64,000 bases of DNA from Saturnia japonica (lineage: Eukaryota > Arthropoda > Insecta > Lepidoptera > Saturniidae): assembly GCA_033032175.1 (NCBI GenBank), contig CM065323.1:14632001-14696000 (forward strand). Direction: 5' to 3'. Each line of letters opens with the position of its first letter. Position 1 is the first letter of the stretch. Shown one piece after another: positions 21,281 to 31,737 of the stretch. Made by a program: the position numbers and the translations under genes. The notes beneath the pieces were generated by a model. It saw only the letters and a list, made by a program, of their open reading frames with translations, was not told the origin of the DNA and made no database searches.

Positions 21281-21478
21281 GTGTTGGAATATGAGCGCAG
21301 CCCAATAGCTTTAACTGACTGGCAACATTTTTTGTATTTTAGATATACTCTGTTATCGCTATTTCCTGTTCTTTTTTGGTATGGTATTATAGATGTCATT
21401 TTTCATTCCGTTCACGCCTGTCTTTTTTCTCTTCTTTAGCTTAACTAATCGGATCTAATAATCAATAGTTCGCTTTTA
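21281..21478 (+). repeat. Probable copia 5' LTR region
   Basis: Lies directly before the copia primer site at 21479. No second LTR copy is visible in the window, so the boundaries are not defined. Confidence 0.35.
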
Positions 21479-21492
21479 GGTTATGGGCCCAG
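21479..21492 (+). promoter_or_regulatory. Copia primer binding site (internal tRNA-iMet)
   Basis: GGTTATGGGCCCAG is the complement of the anticodon-stem region of initiator methionine tRNA, the half-tRNA primer site used by Drosophila copia. It fixes the strand and 5' end of this element. Confidence 0.85.
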
Positions 21493-21984
21493 GGACGCCC
21501 GATTAGTGCAGTAATAGGGCCAGTTTAGTATTTTTGCGAACCCGAAAGTTGTAATTGGCGAATTTGAGGCTGCCGGTAACCTCAAACCGATATCGCGTTA
21601 GGTTCAATTGTCGAGCATACAAGCTTTAAAATGGCGTCATAGGCCCTCTGGCCCAGATTGATCGACTGAGAGGCAGAGAAAATTTGTGACGTGGAGTTTT
21701 GCTGTTAAAACATACCTCGAACACGAGGGTCTTTGGAAGTGCGTGGAAAATGGCGATTGTGAATTCACCAAAGAAGGCGACGTAAAAGCCAAGCCAAAAA
21801 TAATTTTATTAATTGATTCAACCAGTTACGTCCACATCCAGGATGCTAAAACTTCGCAAGAGGTATGGAATAATCTTAAGAAAGCTTTTGATTACTCGGG
21901 GCTGACCAGAAAGGTAGGTCTTTTGCGTGAATTTATCACTACAACCTTAGAGAGTTGTGGTACTGTAGAAAATTATGTATGTCG

Positions 21985-22240
21985 ACATCGAGTCTGATTC
22001 GGAACGCCAGCGCCACCGGGCGGCGCTCGATTGAGTTAGTGATGCAGGCGCCACCGATTCGGCTGTATGGAGACGACTCACTTTCTTGTTAGCGGGTGGC
22101 GCGTGCGGACGACACTAAAACTATCGCGCGTTCTGAGAGACGTACCCTATTTTTAATTATGCGTGCCTACCTACATACTGTCTGGTAATATCTAATCCGT
22201 GATACGAGTTTGTTCTATCTAACTATCCACCGACGCCCAA
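21985..22240. repeat. GC-rich insert within copia gag
   Basis: About 255 bases, much richer in GC than the copia around them, interrupt gag between GTVENYV and the CYKRGH knuckle. Coding similarity resumes on the far side. No terminal repeats or partner copy are visible, so this may be a SINE- or MITE-like insertion, or a replacement. Confidence 0.4.
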
Positions 22241-24334
22241 TGTTATAAACGTGGACATTGAGCAGTACTAACGATGGAGAAGATCTTCCTCCGTCATGTA
22301 AATAAAATGATTACTTGTGCACACAAGCTCAAAAATAATCAAAATCAATATTGTCATATGAACCAAAGCTCAAACCAAAAAAAGGTTTTTAATAAAACAA
22401 CAGATAATACCACAAAATTTTACAATCCTTCCAGCTTTGTAGGCGCCTTTCACGTCTCACCTGGACTGGAGAATGGATGTTGGTACATTGATTCAGGAGC
22501 GGCAATGCATATGACAAATAACAAAGAAGTATTATATGATTTTGGACCTGCATCGGTTACTAGCATTAAGGTGGCAGACAAAAACTAAAAAGGGAAGGGC
22601 TGTGGTAAAGTAAATATACAAAGTTATGATGGTGACAGCAATAAATTAATTGTAAAAAATATTTTATATGTACCCGACCTGGCAGTAAATTTGTTATCAA
22701 TACACCAAATGACTCAAAATAACTGTAAAGTGGAATTTATTAAAGATTGCTGTAATTTTTTTTTAAAACTCAACACATTATGTCTGCTTATGCGCAAAAT
22801 ATTTTTTTATATGTGGTACACAATGAAATATTTGCTCTGTAATTCTCAGCCCAACTTTGGCATCAAGTATTGTGACATTTAAGCTATCATACTCTTCATA
22901 AATTGTATGATTCTCTTTAAGGAGTTGATATGGATATGAAAATAAATAAAAATGTAGTTTGCAATACCTGTTTAGAAGGTAAACAAAAGAGGGAACCTTT
23001 CAAAAATGTTGGTACAAGGGCTTCTGGTCTTCTGGAGGTAATACATTCGGATGTTTGTGGACCCATGGAAGAAAAGTCACTCGGTGGTGCCAGATATTAT
23101 GTTACATTTATTGATGATTATTCTAGAAAGGTATTTGTTTACTTTATGCAATGCAAATCGGAGGTTCTTGAGAAGTTTAAAATTTTCAAACAATTAGTAG
23201 AAAACCAATTAGAAATAAACTATACGGTCTGATAATGGTAAGGAGTATGTGAATGAAGCTTTTGATAAATTCTGTATGGAATCTAGTATCAAACGACAGA
23301 TTACTGTCGCATATACTCCTGAACAAAATGGTATGAGTGAAAGAATGAACCGTACTTTAACTGAACGTGCAAAATGTATTCTCTAAGAAACTGAGAAACT
23401 GTTTCAACGGCTGCTTATATTATTAACCGTTCACCTACAAAATCAATCAAGTATAAACCTCCAGAAGAAATGTGGACTGGTATTAAGCCGAACATTCAGG
23501 ATATGAGAGTATTCGGTTGCCGAGCTATGGTACATGTACCTAAAGAAAAACTGCTGAAATGGTATAGTAAATCAAAATAATTAATATTTGTTGTCCAAAG
23601 GTTCTCGTTTTTATGACGAAAAAGTAGGAAAAATAATTAGAAGTAGAGATGTAGTATTTGTAGAGGAAAGTATACAAAAAACTTTTCTTTATTACCTTTA
23701 AATTTCTGTCTTGAGGAAAAATCGAAGGATAGTTCAGATAACACAGCTGTGAGCGACACCAGTACATATGAAAGTGTGAGTACAGTCAAGGACTATAATT
23801 ATTCAATTTCTCCTAGTGAAGAAGACTCCGGTGATGATTATATTCCTAAATGCACTGTCAACCCGAGGACATATCAAATGGTCACTGGAAAGACGAAATC
23901 CAGGAAGAATAATAAGTCAGTACCTACTTTTCTGTGTCAAAGTAAGCTTCCCGAGTCTTCATTCAGAACATGACCCAAATACTGTAGGCGTTGGATAGCT
24001 CTAATGTGCCTGAGTGTTTCTTGTTTCTTCTTGTTTTCATGCAGTAATTCATCATATTTTGTGCTCTAAACTCGGAATCTGACATACAATTAAGTACAAC
24101 ATGTAGATTTTAAATAAAATATTTATTTAATTAACAAACAATAATATTAAAATATCAATTATCATAACGAAATGAAAAAATATTATGGTCTAAGTTTTAC
24201 AGTGAAAAATCCTAAATTATTGTCACAAAATGAATAAATATCGGTTAGTTATCTCATTATATTATGGTGAGAAAATTTGCTATTTTTTTGTTTTTTTTCC
24301 TGTTCATCCTTTCCATTGGAGTTTCTCGGCGAAT

Positions 24335-25751
24335 TTACCAACAGAAATCAGCAAGCATTGCTGCTGACCATTTCCCACTGTTGCGTTTTTCAATCTGCAT
24401 TATATCCTGATGAAACCTTTCACCATGCTCATCTGATACTGCTCCAAGATTTTCAGGAAAGAAATCTAAATGAGAGTCCAAAAAATGAATCTTGAGTGAC
24501 ATATTGCACCCTAAAGCTTTATAAGCATATCTAAGCTCCCGAATGATTTGTCGGTAGTTCTCACTTTTTGTATTCCCAAGAAAATTATGACAAACTTCCA
24601 CAAAAGCCACCCAAGCTCTTTTTTCTGCTTTGCTCAACTTCGAATCAAAAGCTTTCCATCTTTCATTAGCTCACGTATCTGCGCGGACCTACAAAAATTC
24701 CTTCCTTCAATGTTGCGTCATTGATTCGAGGAGATTTTGTTTTTAGATATTGAAAACCTGCACCATCTTTATTCATAGCTTTCACAAAGTTTTTCATGAG
24801 TCCCAACTTTATGTGAAGTGGTGGCAGAAAAAATTTCTCACTTGGCACTAAAGGTATCTGAGACACATTTTTAAGCCCAAGAGTTAAACTTTTTCTTAGT
24901 GGCAAAGTTTTTATTTTGTAATGTTTTTCTCTTGCACGACTGTCCTACTCACAAAGAAAACAGCAAAACTTTGTGTATCCTCTTTGTAATCCAGTGAGTA
25001 TAGCGACAACTTTTAAATCCGCACAAAAATTCCATAAGTATTGAGAATATTAATTTTTTTCCAGTAATTCCTCTAGGTTTATATAATTTTCCTTCATGTT
25101 TGTAGCATGTGCAACAGGCACAGATTGGTATTTATTACCATTATGGAGCAGAACGGCTTTTAAGCTTATTTTTGAAGCAAATAAAAAGTCTCCATTCACT
25201 TGAATCTTCTGGAAAACTCAGTTCTTGAAGAAGCCCTGCAGCATCATTACAATACACCAAATCATCTTCTTTGGAAAAGTAACTCGTAAAATCTTCTTGC
25301 CTCGTATGAAAATATGCAACTGGTACTTTTATTCAATAGATTCCACTGTTTTAATCTTGATCCAAGTAATTGGACCCAAGACCCAAGTCTCTAACAATAT
25401 CATTTAAGTCACCTTGTTTTTAAGTAAATGAGGTTCTTTAGATGGACTAGAAGATCCAGACAAAGTGTATGAAGATGAAGATGTACCGGCAAAAAGAAAA
25501 CTCGATTGAGATTGAAGACCAGAAATATTTTTATTTTCCACCTTCTCATTAATTGGTGGAATTGGAGGTAAAGTACCTTCACCACGAGGAATCGGTCTCT
25601 TTGCAGATGGGATGTTCGGGTATACAAGCGAGGACGAAGGAATATCGGATACAGCGGATTCAGCGGATTCAGTAAGAACATGGGTTAATAACATTATCGC
25701 AGGATTATTTGTAATTTCGAATATGTTGTTGGATTTGAGAGATTTTTGCAC
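24335..25751 (-). pseudogene. Relic of a recurrent insect protein family of unknown function (GERFHQDI motif)
   Basis: Minus strand in three or more phases. The 5' part is Ser/Pro-rich (25751-25404), followed by DLVYCNDAAGLLQEL (near 25250), ISLKAVLLHNGNKYQSVPVA (near 25160), PPLHIKLGLMKNFVKAM (near 24810), GIFVGPRRY and KRAWVAFVEVCHNFLGNTKS. It closes with MSLKIHFLDSHLDFFPENLG, SDEHGERFHQDIMQIEKRNS and AAMLADFCW. I recognise this block order from multi-copy uncharacterised proteins of insects and other invertebrates but do not know their function; multi-copy spread suggests transposon association. Frameshifts and stops make this copy non-functional. Confidence 0.6.
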
Positions 25752-26024
25752 GGATACAGTGGGTTTTGGCAGGTCAACATTTTTGTGTTACTGCACGGAT
25801 ACAGTGGATTTTGGCAGGCGATTATGTGGTGATGCCTGAGATGATTGTAATATATTTTTAGAATAACGTGCATGTAGCGGTGTTGGCTTAGAGTTTGAAG
25901 ATATAATTTTGACATCGGTTTTTATTTTATTACGTCCCATACGACGCCGTGACGAGGCGATTATTCGTTTTTTGAGTTGTCAACCGTGTCATATCCTTCT
26001 ACGGGATCAGACGGATGTTCACAT

Positions 26025-26880
26025 TCAGTATGTTCGGAGACGAAATATACACGTCGAGGTTGTCCTTGATTGGTTTTCATCGAGACGAAAGTGATTATTA
26101 TTAAATTCTCTTTTAAGGCAGTGTTCCATATTATGTCCTGGAGATTTGCAATATCTACAGGATGGGCTACCAGGATTATTAATATTATTATTAAAATTAG
26201 GACGAAATTGATTATAATTAAGGTTTGAGTTTGTGGAAAATTGCGGATTTTGGTTTCTATTTTGAAAGCTTGGCCTTGAAAAGTTTGGTCTTAAGTTATT
26301 ATTAGGCCTTTCATGATGTGAGCTAGACGAACTTTGTTTAAATAATGGCTGTTGGATTTTCTCCTCATAAATTGCGATATTTATGGCTTCGTTCAGTGTT
26401 TTAGGCGGTTTACATCTTACTACATTTGAGTTGCGGGGTATTAAACCCGTTGGGAAGTGATGAAGAGCAAATTTTTCTATAGCTGCGGTGTGGCCTATCA
26501 TCTCTCTGGCATATTGTTCATGTGGTATAGAAATTTCAGTGAGTAATTGAGGAAGATCTTTCGAATTTTAGAGCGTATTGACTTACAGGCTCGTCGATAT
26601 TTTATTGTTTACATTCTTGTAGATCTGTGAGCAAGTGTGTGTAATGTTTTCTTTCGCTCAATTGGGTTTTAAGGAACTCTTTAAGTTGGTTCCAATTACT
26701 TATTTTTTTTTATAGAGCAGGTGGTCTGCGCCTTACCTTCTAATTGTCAAAGTGTATATTTAAATACAACATCTTTTTGAGTTTCTGACGCCAACTCGTA
26801 AATTTAGTGTCTCTACTGCCGTCATTAGGTTTTATGAATTTTAATAATGTTGATGTATAATTTTGTTTTACACTGGGGAA
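26025..26880 (-). pseudogene. Gypsy-family gag relic related to gypsy-1 gag
   Basis: Minus strand: KFIKPNDGSRD (near 26830), a middle part in shifted frames, then an open 158-codon piece with FALHHFPTGLIPRNSNVVRC, KTLNEAINIAIYEEKIQQ, an Asn/Pro/Phe-rich linker, and one zinc knuckle CRYCKSPGHNMEHCLKREFN. The order and wording closely parallel gypsy-1 gag (RISNIVRC, KNLNEAINLAISEERIQQ, CRYCKIPGHDILVCRKREFN at 45150-44668). It is therefore a diverged member of the same clade. The pol part is not present downstream. Confidence 0.8.
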
Positions 26881-27073
26881 AAATAAAAAGATCGCTTACA
26901 CTTTCAAGCATTTATATATTATTGTGCGAGTAGAACAACAGTCGTCAGTTAAGTGATGACATAGCACAAAATATCTGTTTATTATTAAAGCGAACGCCTG
27001 ATGATTAACAATAGCAGAGCCCAACATGTAAGGCATTGCGCCGGAACATATTCATGGCCGTTGAAAGCCTGCT
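26881..27073. other. Spacer, possible BEL-3 3' end
   Basis: Between the gypsy gag relic and the last codons of BEL-3. It should hold the BEL-3 3' UTR or LTR, but no partner copy is in the window. Confidence 0.35.
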
Positions 27074-28076
27074 TTAACCCTTCAATTCTTCAGCGGTGGG
27101 CAGCGGGCAGAGACGTGTGAATGGTCGCCGTACATTACCTCGAGCAGTTTTGATTTCTGCGACTCGTGACACTCCGTCGGGTCCAGGATATAGCTGCAGT
27201 ACTCGCCCAAGAAGCCAGGTTAGCTGATATGTATTATATTCTGCTAGGAGCACCATATCTCCCTATATTGAGTTGTGCATTAATTGCCCTTTCGCCATTT
27301 TGTTCTCTGCTGAAGTTCGGACAAGTATTCTTTCTGCCATCTTCGCTAGAAATGATGCCTTATTGTTTCCAGGCGCTCATATCGCTTTCTTCGGTTGGTG
27401 TAATCTCTGCCTTCCAACGCTAGCGAGGGTAGCGCAGTTAACGCCGACCGATGAGGAAGTGCCCTGGGGATAGGGAGAGGAGGTCGTAAGGACAGGATGA
27501 CAGGGGCACAAGGGACGACTATTGAGAATCGCCTCCACCTGTGCAAAGTTGAAATTTCCTCAAATCTTAAATGACTGTTGCCAATAACTCGTTTGATATG
27601 ATGTTTTGCCGATTTGACACCAGCCTCACAGATGCCGCCAAAGTGAGGAGCAAAGTTAGGTGTAAAATTAAACTTAATACTCTGTGGACTTGCAAAATCA
27701 GATATGGGCTCTCCCTATTTTGGTTTATAAACCATCCTATCTCCTTCGCAGCGGCTACAAAATTACGACCGTTGTCACTAAATATTTCCGATGGTTTTCC
27801 TGTACGTGCAATGAAACGCCTAAGATAAATTACAAATGCATCTTTAGTTAAATCACTAACTGCTTCCGAGTGAATGCACTTATAACGTAGACACACAAAA
27901 ATACACATATAACACTTAATTAAGCGACTTCCACGTTCTTTACGATTTAAAATAAGAAATGGTCCGGCAAAATCTAAGCCAACGGATAAGAATGGAAAGC
28001 CAGGATTTACACGCTGTGGAGGTAAGTCACCCATTTTTGGGGACAGTGTTTTACCACTTAATCGCCTGCATCGCAC
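27074..28076 (-). pseudogene. BEL/Pao 'BEL-3' integrase and C-terminal domain
   Basis: Minus strand. The integrase starts at the insertion point (28076) with VRCRRLSGKTLSPKMGDLPP, continues through VGLDFAGPFL (D) and IFSDNGRNFVAAAKE (D), then shifts frame. FNFAQVEAILNSRPLCPCHP and SPYPQGT follow with frameshifts. The closing domain typical of BEL/Pao elements (DMVLLAEYNTYQLTWLLGRV, YPGPDGVSRVAEIKT, RRPFTRLCPLP) ends at 27074. The zinc-finger half upstream is cut by the solo LTR at 28077 and resumes at 28321 (RRTVNNC). Inactive. Confidence 0.85.
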
Positions 28077-28320
28077 TGTTATACGGGTTTCTTAGGATGC
28101 CTTTTAAAAAAAAGAAATAACTTTCACTCGCGGATAACTTTTATTTGAATTCGAAATTGACTATGGTTCCGCGGTGGAAGAGATGATCCATAAGCAACCG
28201 TCTGGTTTGAGAGTAGAAGTCCGACTGACTGTTCTATCGTTGATTAATGAAGCCTAGCGAGGTTCTGCTGACATCGAGTTGTTAAGGCAGCATTAAGGCT
28301 TACATGACAAGGGTATAACA
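28077..28320 (-). repeat. Solo gypsy-1-family LTR in BEL-3; left end of the tandem array
   Basis: 244 bp. It starts TGTTATACGGG and ends GGGTATAACA, an 8-bp terminal inverted repeat, and is flanked by GCAC at 28073-28076 and 28321-28324. Removing it and one GCAC restores a BEL integrase zinc-finger reading, NCVRCRRLSGK, so it is a clean insertion with its target duplication. No gypsy internal sequence adjoins it on either side, so it is a solo LTR. It differs from the LTR at 46205-46448 at six positions. Confidence 0.85.
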
Positions 28321-28729
28321 GCACGCAGTTATTAACAGTGCGTCTTGCAAGATCTCTTCTGTTACTCTTAAGGGTCGGTGACAAAATTGTTTTAGATGCT
28401 ATGTCAACATCATTATTATTGTTCACAGTTTTGGTCGAATCATTAAAACTTTCTACCTGGCGTGGTTCATTTGTGTGCATATGAAACAAATAATGGTTTT
28501 TTAATTGACATCTGTTGCAAAATAGGTTTGACTTTGTGCAATTAGAATAAGAATGCTTATTGGAAAAACAGACCTTACATAATTTTGCTTTCTCAACAAA
28601 GTTACACCTAGCTATGACTGGCACCTTAATAAATTTGAAACATTTAGATAACTCATGGCTCTTATTGCAATATAAACAATTTGACTTACTTTGAATTTTA
28701 TTTGTAGTGGATATATTGGCTGGACTTCT
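28321..28729 (-). pseudogene. BEL-3 gag zinc-knuckle fragment (copy A)
   Basis: Minus strand. It carries three Cys/His knuckles in the BEL/Pao pattern: CLYCNKSHELSKC, CKVCFSNKHSYSNC and CNRCQLKNHYLFH, separated by FKFIKVPVIARCNFVEKAKL. An Asn-rich stretch follows, then NRRDLARRTVNNC, which is the start of the integrase zinc finger. Protease, RT and RNase H that should lie between gag and IN are absent, so BEL-3 carries a large internal deletion. On its upstream side the frame is fused to env sequence. Confidence 0.75.
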
Positions 28730-29089
28730 CACTCCAATCCAAGCACTAAGTTTAGTACGGTTATCTATTAGGTGAGAGATAGATTCAAATTCCTTACTAA
28801 TATCCTGATATCTTACTGACGAAGGTTGTAGCATATTGTGACACTTAGCATCAACTTCCACAATGTGAGTTGAGCTGCATAAGTGCTTGGTAGTTTCGAA
28901 TGCGGTTTTTAAATTCTGTATGTGTGGTTTAAAATGAGAGATGTCTACGGGTATCAAAACCTTTAACTCGGCACCGCTGGTTTTTAGTATCCCTAAATAA
29001 TCAAAATATATGCCAGAGCTTGAAGTGATTGGCTGGATGTAAACTTGGTTAGATAGGCCTCGAACCGAACTGCAAATAACAATTGTAAT
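28730..29089 (-). pseudogene. gypsy-1 env, surface-subunit part (copy A)
   Basis: Minus strand, in one frame with the gag knuckles below it. GLSNQVYIQPITSSSGIYFD and LGILKTSGAELKVLIPVDIS, then CHNMLQPSSVRYQDISKEF and NRTKLSAWIG, follow the layout of insect errantivirus envelope proteins, which are homologous to baculovirus fusion proteins. NRTKLSAWIG occupies the place of the cleavage site and fusion-peptide start. Everything after it (the transmembrane subunit) is missing and replaced by BEL-3 gag. The signal peptide lies across the BEL-2 insertion at 33549-33610. The gene is truncated and interrupted. Confidence 0.6.
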
Positions 29090-29247
29090 TGATTGAGGAC
29101 CACCGCTGACTTGTTATATTTGTGGACTGTATATTTTAATTAAAAACACAATATGTAAGACACGACTTTCTATATTCAGAATATACAAGAATCTGACACA
29201 CGCCAAAAGTTTCTTTTTATACATAAAATACTTTGTGGCCATTAACA
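29090..29247 (-). repeat. BEL-2 3' LTR (copy A)
   Basis: 158 bp. On the minus strand it is preceded by AAGGGCGGCAGTA, a plausible polypurine tract. Confidence 0.88.
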
Positions 29248-29736
29248 TACTGCCGCCCTTATGAATATAATGAAATTAAAAATAACATTATTATTATACT
29301 TAATCACCACCAACTAGTATAAAATTAACGTAAAATCAATGGAATCTTTAACAAATATGTTTCTGTGCGCCTTAAATCACTTAAGAAATTCTGTTAAATT
29401 AGCACAATACTATAGAAATAACAAAACTTGGTAAACATTTCTTAGCTTTTAAATTTATAAAATATGTCCTTTTTAGTTTTATTTATTTCACCGAAAACAT
29501 TAATAAATAAAGAACACATTGTTGTCCATACCAGTAGTATAGTCAAACAAAATTAGTAATAATTAATCATGCATATAAAATTATAGCATAAATCTTTAAC
29601 TATATGATATGAAAAATAAAAAGTTAATCTAGTTATACAGCTGCTAGCTGGAACTATCATCACCCTCAAAAGTAAATTAACTGCTAGGTACACACACCGT
29701 ACACCATTTAATAATTGTGTTAAAATATACAGAAAA
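29248..29736. other. BEL-2 3' untranslated region
   Basis: About 490 AT-rich bases between the end of pol and the 3' LTR, without a supported gene. The 68-codon frame here has no recognisable motif. Confidence 0.5.
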
Positions 29737-30000
29737 TTAGTCTTCAGTGGGTAATACACTTATGCTTTGCAATGATCTATTATACAATTTACCATCAGCT
29801 GTTCTTAGCTGTAAGGCTCGAACCTTGCTATCATTTCCAGGAAATACATTCACAACTCGTGCCATAGGCCACACCAATAGAGGAGCATTGGGCTCTTTCA
29901 TAAGTACTAGTGCACCTACTTTGACATTAGGCATCGATTGACACCACTTATTTCTATTCTGCAAGGTATTTCAATAATACTTATACCAAGCCTTCAAAAC
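29737..30000 (-). pseudogene. BEL-2 integrase C-terminal domain (copy A)
   Basis: Minus strand: KAWYKYY-stop-NTLQNRNKW, then VKVGALVLMKEPNAPLLVWP, MARVVNVFPGNDSKVRALQL and YNRSLQSISVLPTED. This is the closing module of BEL/Pao pol. It is separated from the integrase core (30525 on) by a GC-rich insert of roughly 500 bases. Confidence 0.82.
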
Positions 30001-30024
30001 CTTTGTTGCAAATGGATAGTTTGC

Positions 30025-30520
30025 TGCCAAAACCCTAACCTATTTGGGGTAGCAGGAGGGCGTGTAAATAGCCCTCCTACGGCGGGAGCATATAATGGGG
30101 GTTAGAAAGGCGTGTAAATAGCCTTCCTAAGCGGTAAACTAAAGAGACACTAACTAGACTAGAAATAAATACACATAGGCGAGCGGGCGGGCGAATGAAC
30201 ACATTAAAGTAGCAATAAAATGGCAATAAGTTAGAAGAACGTGCACTTACCTGTAGACCTTGCTAGCGACTGCGGTGCGGGCGTTGGCGATGATAGCGCG
30301 TGGGCGGTGAGGGTGTGACGTAGATCACGTAGCTTCTAAGTACTAAATAATGTGTCGCCATCTAGGCAGCTAGCGGTAAAGCGGTATCGACCGAGAGTTA
30401 GAAGCACGCTTTGGAAAACTCGCGGTAATTAGTTACTAACAAATTCCCCAGGTGGCGCAATCCCAATAACTCACTACGCATATTATTACTACTCCCGCGC
30501 GCAACCACTATTACTTTTGT
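30025..30520. repeat. GC-rich insert with twin hairpins in BEL-2 integrase (copy A)
   Basis: Interrupts the pol reading between TMYPEVNISQ and KAWYKYY. It contains two hairpins, 50 bp apart, with the same 9-nt loop GTGTAAATA: AGGAGGGC/GCCCTCCT at 30054-30078 and AGAAAGGC/GCCTTCCT at 30104-30128. Composition differs from the host element. Could be a SINE- or MITE-like insertion; the exact ends and any target duplication could not be fixed. Confidence 0.5.
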
Positions 30521-31166
30521 TTTGAGAAATATTTACTTCAGGATACATAGTTAGAGCTGTGCCTATAAGAAAATGTCCTGGAGTCAGGTAACAGTAATCA
30601 TTGATATCCTCAGAGAGAGGTAGAATAGGACGTGAATTAAGCACGGCCTCTATCTGGCATAAGACCGTATTTAGTTGCTCATAAGTAAGTGCTGCATCTA
30701 ATACAATTCGTTTTAAATGGAACTTCATACTCTTTACAGCCGCTTCTGCAAGCCCTGCAAAAACCGGTGCATAACTAGGCGTAAAATGAAATTTAATACC
30801 TTCCTTAGCGGAATAAGCTTGCACAAGTGTCTGGTGATCAGCAGAAGTATTAAGTTTGTATAGTTCAGCTAGCTGGTTCCTTGCCCCACGAAAAAAAGAA
30901 CCGTTGTCGCAAAAAACGTCGCTGGGCAAGCCACGCCTACTTATAAACCTTTTAAAAGATGCTAGAAATGCATCAGTTGAGAGATCGGAAGTCAACTCTA
31001 AGTGAATTGCCTTCGTGACAAAACATACGTAAATGCATATATAACCTTTACTGATTATAGACCTTCTTATACGCGAATTTTTTACTCTGACTGGCCCAGC
31101 GAAGTCTATGCCCACTTTTTGGAATGGTCTACTTAACGTCACTCGGTGTTGAGGCAAGGATCCCAT
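30489..31166 (-). pseudogene. BEL-2 integrase catalytic core (copy A)
   Basis: 225-codon frame: FQKVGIDFAGPVRV (D), YICIYVCFVTKAIHLELTSD, SDVFCDNGSFFRGARN (D), APVFAGLAEAAVKSMKFHLK (E), AVLNSRPILPLSEDIN and YLTPGHFLIG. The catalytic D-D-E set is present. The last residues, NKSNSGCARE, come from the GC-rich insert. Its upstream end overlaps a 97-bp tandem duplication that shifts the phase relative to the zinc-finger part. Confidence 0.88.
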
Positions 31167-31286
31167 TAGCTGCTTCGCTGCACCAGCTTGGCCCAGCGAA
31201 GTCTATGCTCACTTTTTGGAATGGTCTACTTAACGTCACTCGGTGTTGAGGCAAGGATCCCATTAGCTGCTTCGCTGCACCAGCTT
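31093..31286. repeat. 97-bp tandem duplication in BEL-2 pol (copy A)
   Basis: Units 31093-31189 and 31190-31286 are nearly identical (one visible C/T difference). The unit encodes the MGSLPQHRVTLSRPFQKV segment before the integrase core. As 97 is not a multiple of three, it frameshifts pol. Confidence 0.93.
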
Positions 31287-31737
31287 TCAGCCTAAAACAA
31301 ACCAAGCATTTATGAGTAACCTTTTTGACCTGTCGCATTCCATTAATTAACCAATACTTTTGATTTAAGCTAGCTAGGAGTGACCTGGGTCCGGCATGTA
31401 ACAAACTTATATGCTCTCCCTGTATTATAAGTTCAGTTATTCGTGATTTTCGAGCAAGAATGATAGGATGTTTTTGCGCAAGCGGTATATCTGAGTTATG
31501 CAAACGACCTCTTACTCTGATCAAACCATCCTTGTCTAAGAATGGATATAAACTTTTTAATTCCCCTCGCAGGCTTTTACCCTTTGTCAATGAGTCTAGT
31601 TCATCACAAAAATGTATAGATTGCTCATGCTTTATAATAATATCTTTTAAGTTATGAGAAAACCTTAGGATGTAAGCAATCGCCCTAGTCATTTTCCCGA
31701 TATCAGAATACATATTTAATATTGAAAAAAAAATCAT
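31287..31737 (-). pseudogene. BEL-2 RNase H-integrase linker and integrase zinc finger (copy A)
   Basis: Part of a 202-codon frame: IGKMTRAIAYILRFSHNLK, DKDGLIRVRGRLHNSDIPL, HPIILARKSRITELIIQGEH and LLHAGPRSLLASLNQKYWLI with the CLVCFRLK pair of cysteines, the HHCC zinc-binding region of BEL/Pao integrase. It is out of phase with both the RT/RNase H frame upstream and the core downstream. Confidence 0.85.

Larger units (their letters stand above)
21479..23973 (+). pseudogene. Ty1/copia relic: gag, protease, integrase
   Basis: After the primer site, Gag reads VTWSFAVKTYLEHEGLWKCV (21686 on), VWNNLKKAFDYSGLTRKVGL and LESCGTVENYV, then breaks at about 21983. A knuckle remnant CYKRGH follows at 22241. 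The protease site is CWYIDSGAAMHMTNNKE (22480), with ILYVPDLAVNLLSIHQM near 22660. Integrase: zinc-binding remnant with CNTCLEGKQKREPF (22955), the core with HSDVCGPMEEKS (D), SDNGKEYVNEAF (D) and PEQNGMSERMNRTL (E) to 23380, then a shifted PEEMWTGIKPNIQDMRVFGC. The tail at 23749-23973 is acidic and Ser-rich. RT and RNase H are missing. Several stops. Confidence 0.88.

Noticed and set aside
29553..29759. 68-codon minus-strand frame between BEL-2 pol and LTR
   Set aside because: No motif, and it lies in the 3' untranslated region; an env for BEL-2 was considered but nothing supports it.
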